A stretch of 7,877 nt of DNA, from positions 1 through 7,877 of the forward strand of contig DATIHO010000088.1 of the NCBI GenBank assembly GCA_035480615.1, given 5' to 3'. Under the pieces are notes generated by a model, which was not told where the DNA came from, made no database searches, and was given only the letters and a program-made list of their open reading frames with translations. Made by a program: the position numbers and the translations under genes. This document shows positions 5,835-7,877 of this stretch, one piece after another (within the stretch, counting starts at the first letter, position 1; each line of letters opens with the position of its first letter). Source of the stretch: CAIPFQ01 sp035480615. GTDB lineage: Bacteria > Chlamydiota > Chlamydiia > Chlamydiales > SM23-39.

Positions 5835-6629
5835 CTAGTCTCGTGACCCTGTTGCACTTCTGGAAAACTCCTCAAAACTAGGACATTGATTGCGTGTGAT
5901 TTCTTGAAATAATCGCCATTTGGGAAGGTCAAAATAGGGCCGATTGAATTTGGATGTATAAACTGAAGCCTCTTCAATACATTCTTTGAGCGTGTCCACC
6001 GGCCTCGCATTTGTTCTATCCCAATGCCGGCTATTCCAGGATATGGCCTCGCTGTCCGCTTCTCTTCCTAACCTCCTGAAAAGAGGTGTTAGCTCATCAC
6101 GTCTAATGACTAAAATATTTGGAAATTCCCTTTCTAGTCTCTCATTGTAGGGATCATTTGGACAAAATTCAGTATCATCAGAACCTGTTTTCTCCTTTAC
6201 TTGCTTGCCAGCAAATTGTTTCCAAGTCGGGTCAACAATCCATTCTCCGTCCTTAAACATGAGCATTAGATAAAAATGAAGCGTTCCTCCCTGCGCTCTC
6301 AAGTCACAAACTTGATGAGAAAGAACAGCTTCCTCTCCTTCGATCGCAAGAACTATTTCCCCTTTCCTGCATTTTCCGTTGTAGCTCATTGCTAGCAAAA
6401 ACTCTAAGTCCCACGGAAACGTGTCGCAAGCACTTGGGAACAGTTGGACCGGGCGGGGATGTCGTTGCCAAAATTCAATTTCTTTTACAGAAAAGTAATC
6501 GGCAAAACGTTTCCATCGACCATCATTTCTTACAAAATTGGGGGGAGGGGGTGGCAGGGTTTGATGCGCTTGAAAAGAACTCCTTTCTGGAGCCAGGAAG
6601 GGAGCGGGACTCAGAGATCTTATCGCCAT
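5835..6629 (-). CDS. Hypothetical protein with transglutaminase-like His/Asp motif
   Basis: 264 residues, no signal peptide, not confidently recognised. The N-terminus is Ser/Pro-rich (residues 1-31, ending in a run of six Pro). The middle has NGKCRKG with Cys87, then GGTLHFYLML with His118, then GEWIVDPTWKQF with Asp133. The 15-residue His-Asp spacing and the W-I-V-D-P-T motif resemble the His/Asp part of transglutaminase-like cysteine proteases. Cys87 would be the candidate nucleophile 31 residues before the His, slightly short for the family. A disordered Pro-rich N-terminus plus a papain-like fold would suit an effector or toxin, but this is inference. ATG 6629 is preceded directly by an in-frame TGA, so no longer start exists. 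The Shine-Dalgarno is poor. An 8-bp direct repeat (tctaggaa at 6648 and 6657) lies upstream. Confidence 0.65.
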   Translation of the reverse strand: MAIRSLSPAPFLAPERSSFQAHQTLPPPPPNFVRNDGRWKRFADYFSVKEIEFWQRHPRPVQLFPSACDTFPWDLEFLLAMSYNGKCRKGEIVLAIEGEEAVLSHQVCDLRAQGGTLHFYLMLMFKDGEWIVDPTWKQFAGKQVKEKTGSDDTEFCPNDPYNERLEREFPNILVIRRDELTPLFRRLGREADSEAISWNSRHWDRTNARPVDTLKECIEEASVYTSKFNRPYFDLPKWRLFQEITRNQCPSFEEFSRSATGSRD

Positions 6630-6689
6630 TCAAAAAACCAAAAGCTCTCTAGGAATTCTAGGAAAACTGTCCCGACAAGCCGATCTCGT

Positions 6690-6719
6690 AAAAAGGCCAA
6701 TTTTGTGCCAAAATTGGCC
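6690..6719 (-). terminator. Intrinsic terminator of the 175-residue gene
   Basis: A perfect 11-bp stem, GGCCAATTTTG / CAAAATTGGCC (6695-6705 and 6709-6719) with a 3-nt loop, sits four bases after the stop codon on the minus strand. It is followed by a run of five T (6694-6690 on the minus strand). It separates the 175-residue gene from the 264-residue gene. Confidence 0.85.
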
Positions 6720-6723
6720 AGAA

Positions 6724-7251
6724 TCAGCTGAGCCCCTCTCTGCGATTAGGGATAAAGAGACCGATTATCTGACCTATAAAATTCTTTAGACAAGAACGAA
6801 ACAACAACAACGCCCTGCACAAGATATTTTTCGTTATTACCCAACACCCTTCATTTTTCGGGCGAACATAGACACGCTCGAGCATTTCATTTTTCGCGAT
6901 GTGAATTTGAGATGTGCAATCTCTGTTCACTTCAGCCGTATCCTTCACTATTTTTCCATCTGTTCTCGCCATCAGAGACAGACCGCGGCCGCCACGATCG
7001 TCTCCCAATATCAATTCAAAACTCTGAGTTCTTGTATGATTCTCAACGACCACCTCTACAAAAACATTGCTCACCCTACTCTCTTGCTCAGAGAGCTCCC
7101 TTACAGTGATCCAACGAATTTCATAAGGAAGATTTGAATCACCAGTGCTATGAATTTCAATGCGGCTCTTAGCGGGCAATTTTGAAGGCAGCGCCCAAAT
7201 ATAGGGCGAGGCACCATACCCAGGATTCATTCTCTGCGTTATAACTGTCAT
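6724..7251 (-). CDS. Hypothetical 175-residue protein, hydrophobic C-terminus
   Basis: I do not recognise this protein. Start ATG 7251 has AGGAG (7264-7260) at eight bases. The sequence begins MTVITQRMNPGYGASPYIWALP. Residues about 45-130 alternate in a way that suggests beta strands (YEIRWITVREL, VFVEVVVENHT, SFELILGDD, ERVYVRP). The last 35 residues hold a hydrophobic stretch around 142-168 (NILCRALLLFRSCLKNFIGQIIGLFIP) that could be an amphipathic or membrane-associated helix. It has no N-terminal signal. The gene lies directly downstream, in the minus-strand sense, of the short repeat at 7271 (seven bases before the Shine-Dalgarno) and ends in a strong terminator. It therefore looks like a single-gene transcription unit whose promoter would lie in or before the repeat. 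Confidence 0.7.
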   Translation of the reverse strand: MTVITQRMNPGYGASPYIWALPSKLPAKSRIEIHSTGDSNLPYEIRWITVRELSEQESRVSNVFVEVVVENHTRTQSFELILGDDRGGRGLSLMARTDGKIVKDTAEVNRDCTSQIHIAKNEMLERVYVRPKNEGCWVITKNILCRALLLFRSCLKNFIGQIIGLFIPNRREGLS

Positions 7252-7270
7252 TGCAATTTCTCCTAAACTG

Positions 7271-7290
7271 TGGCCAGAACTGGAATCCTT
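7271..7290 (-). repeat. Att-like repeat B (tRNA-Phe 3' end)
   Basis: The 17-bp tRNA-derived core (7271-7287) plus ctt gives 20 bp identical to repeats A and C. The longer extension and its hairpins are absent. It sits between two minus-strand genes, six bases past the stop of the 110-residue gene and seven bases before the Shine-Dalgarno of the 175-residue gene. It marks an internal junction in the island. Confidence 0.8.
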
Positions 7291-7295
7291 ATCTC

Positions 7296-7628
7296 TTAAG
7301 GGCTGACCGGTCTCAGTTCGGCCAAATCCATGAGTGCTGCAACCACACTAGCACTCATCCCCTCTATCATCTGAGCTGTACCACCCGTAAATACTAGGTG
7401 GTCGATTCCTTTATCGAGATAGAGGTTTTGTATCGTACACCTTACGCCGATTTTGAGTTCGGATAGAGATCGGGTAGAATTGGCGAAAGCTTTTGCTACA
7501 GCTCGATCGATTCCTTTCTCTTTCTTGTATGCATCATTCGTCCGTGAATCTTTTGCAAGATAAGCTGTTATCTCCTCTTGCGAGGGAAAGTGCAGGGCTG
7601 GATTTGTTGCTGATGCTGCTGAAGACAT
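7296..7628 (-). CDS. Hypothetical 110-residue protein in a repeat-bounded unit
   Basis: I do not recognise this protein. It begins MSSAASATNPALHFPSQEEITAYLA, with a polar and helical middle (KDSRTNDAYKKEKGIDRAVAKAFA) and ends with FTGGTAQMIEGMSASVVAALMDLAELRPVSP. It looks soluble, with no signal peptide or membrane helix. ATG 7628 is the first usable start. There is no clear Shine-Dalgarno in the 18 bases before the flanking repeat C, so any promoter must lie in or beyond the repeat. The whole ORF fits between repeat C (core begins 7647) and repeat B (ends 7290), with five bases between the stop and repeat B. This is a cassette-like arrangement. It could be a non-coding remnant, but the close fit between repeats favours a gene. 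Confidence 0.5.
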   Translation of the reverse strand: MSSAASATNPALHFPSQEEITAYLAKDSRTNDAYKKEKGIDRAVAKAFANSTRSLSELKIGVRCTIQNLYLDKGIDHLVFTGGTAQMIEGMSASVVAALMDLAELRPVSP

Positions 7629-7646
7629 TGGTTACCGTTAACTAAC

Positions 7647-7707
7647 TGGCCAGAACTGGAATCCTTTCTGGCGGGCACGCGAGGCGCGTGTCCCGTCCCG
7701 AAAGCCG
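7647..7707 (-). repeat. Att-like repeat C (tRNA-Phe 3' end plus extension)
   Basis: Identical to repeat A over 46 bp (7647-7692), and still matching to gtcccgaaagccg after a one-base length change. It contains the same acceptor-like inverted repeat (GCCAGA/TCTGGC) and the CACGCG-agg-CGCGTG hairpin at 7676-7690. It lies 158 bp from the intact tRNA core and just upstream of the 110-residue gene. A and C are the best-matched pair and would be the natural ends of a 5.2-kb unit. Confidence 0.78.
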
Positions 7708-7751
7708 ATTCGGTCATCGTCGAGACGCCGACGCCCTCATTTCGATTCCAT

Positions 7752-7777
7752 AAAAACGGCAAATCTTTGCCGTTTTT
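7752..7777 (-). terminator. Terminator behind tRNA-Phe (works either way)
   Basis: A perfect 12-bp inverted repeat (AAAAACGGCAAA / TTTGCCGTTTTT, 7752-7763 and 7766-7777) with a two-base centre gives a stable hairpin flanked by A and T runs on both sides. On the minus strand it lies about 30 bases after the tRNA 3' end and would stop tRNA transcription. A half copy of it lies at 2444-2455. Confidence 0.85.
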
Positions 7778-7804
7778 TCTGGCCCTTTTTTTGGGACAAA
7801 AAAA

Positions 7805-7813
<9 letters not shown>
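7777..7813 (-). repeat. Inverted repeat pairing the tRNA 3' end with its trailer
   Basis: TTCTGGCC (7777-7784) and GGCCAGAA (7806-7813) pair perfectly. After one mismatch (7785/7805) seven T (7786-7792) pair with seven A (7798-7804) around a 5-nt loop. In the primary transcript the trailer could pair with the 3' strand of the acceptor stem, competing with the normal tRNA fold. It may also be an arm of the att site. Confidence 0.6.

Positions 7814-7877
<64 letters not shown>

Noticed and set aside
6672..6690. Third copy of the repeat extension (gtcccgacaagccgatctcg resembles 7695-7713)
   Set aside because: The match needs insertions and lacks the tRNA core and hairpins. It could be a degenerate trace but is not strong enough to list.
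6711..6726. Fifth tRNA-derived core (ttggccagaatc)
   Set aside because: It matches only the first eight or nine bases of the core, and those bases are explained as the arm of the terminator hairpin.

Overview
The window looks like accessory chromosomal DNA from a Gram-negative bacterium, most likely an environmental (amoeba-associated) member of the Chlamydiae. That guess is inference. It rests on the 683-residue secreted protein, whose TPR segment, hydrophobic stretch and pre-toxin region resemble chlamydial polymorphic-toxin-like proteins as I remember them. No ribosomal or housekeeping protein is present to settle it.

Left part (1-2440, + strand): the 3' part of an AbiEi/DUF6088-type antitoxin gene, cut by the window edge, overlaps by four bases a complete AbiEii-type nucleotidyltransferase toxin gene. 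Together they form a type IV toxin-antitoxin or abortive-infection operon. After about 100 bp comes a dienelactone-hydrolase-family gene with a strong Shine-Dalgarno. In this copy the usual catalytic Cys is a Gly.

Right part (2441-7877, - strand): every gene points left, in the same direction as a complete tRNA-Phe(GAA) gene that ends exactly at the window edge. Reading along the minus strand from the tRNA, the order is: a strong terminator; a 61-bp repeat; a 110-residue orphan; a short repeat; a 175-residue orphan with its own terminator; a 264-residue protein with transglutaminase-like His/Asp motifs; a 46-residue small ORF translationally coupled to a DUF1016 N-terminal-domain protein lacking its nuclease half; and a large secreted polymorphic-toxin-like gene overlapping a small probable immunity gene.

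The main structural feature is a 17-bp sequence, the 3' end of the tRNA-Phe gene. It occurs four times in the same orientation, at 2455, 7271, 7647 and within the tRNA at 7805. The copies at 2455 and 7647 lie in a longer repeat of about 61 bp, identical over 46 bp. These are best read as att-site scars of one or more elements that integrated at the 3' end of the tRNA gene and accumulated there. They bracket the whole minus-strand gene block and, separately, a 376-bp unit holding a single gene. No integrase is visible, so the block is either decayed or moved by an enzyme encoded elsewhere. The cargo (toxin/immunity pair, DUF1016 remnant, orphans) fits a small defence or conflict island, with the AbiE pair just outside it across the hydrolase gene.
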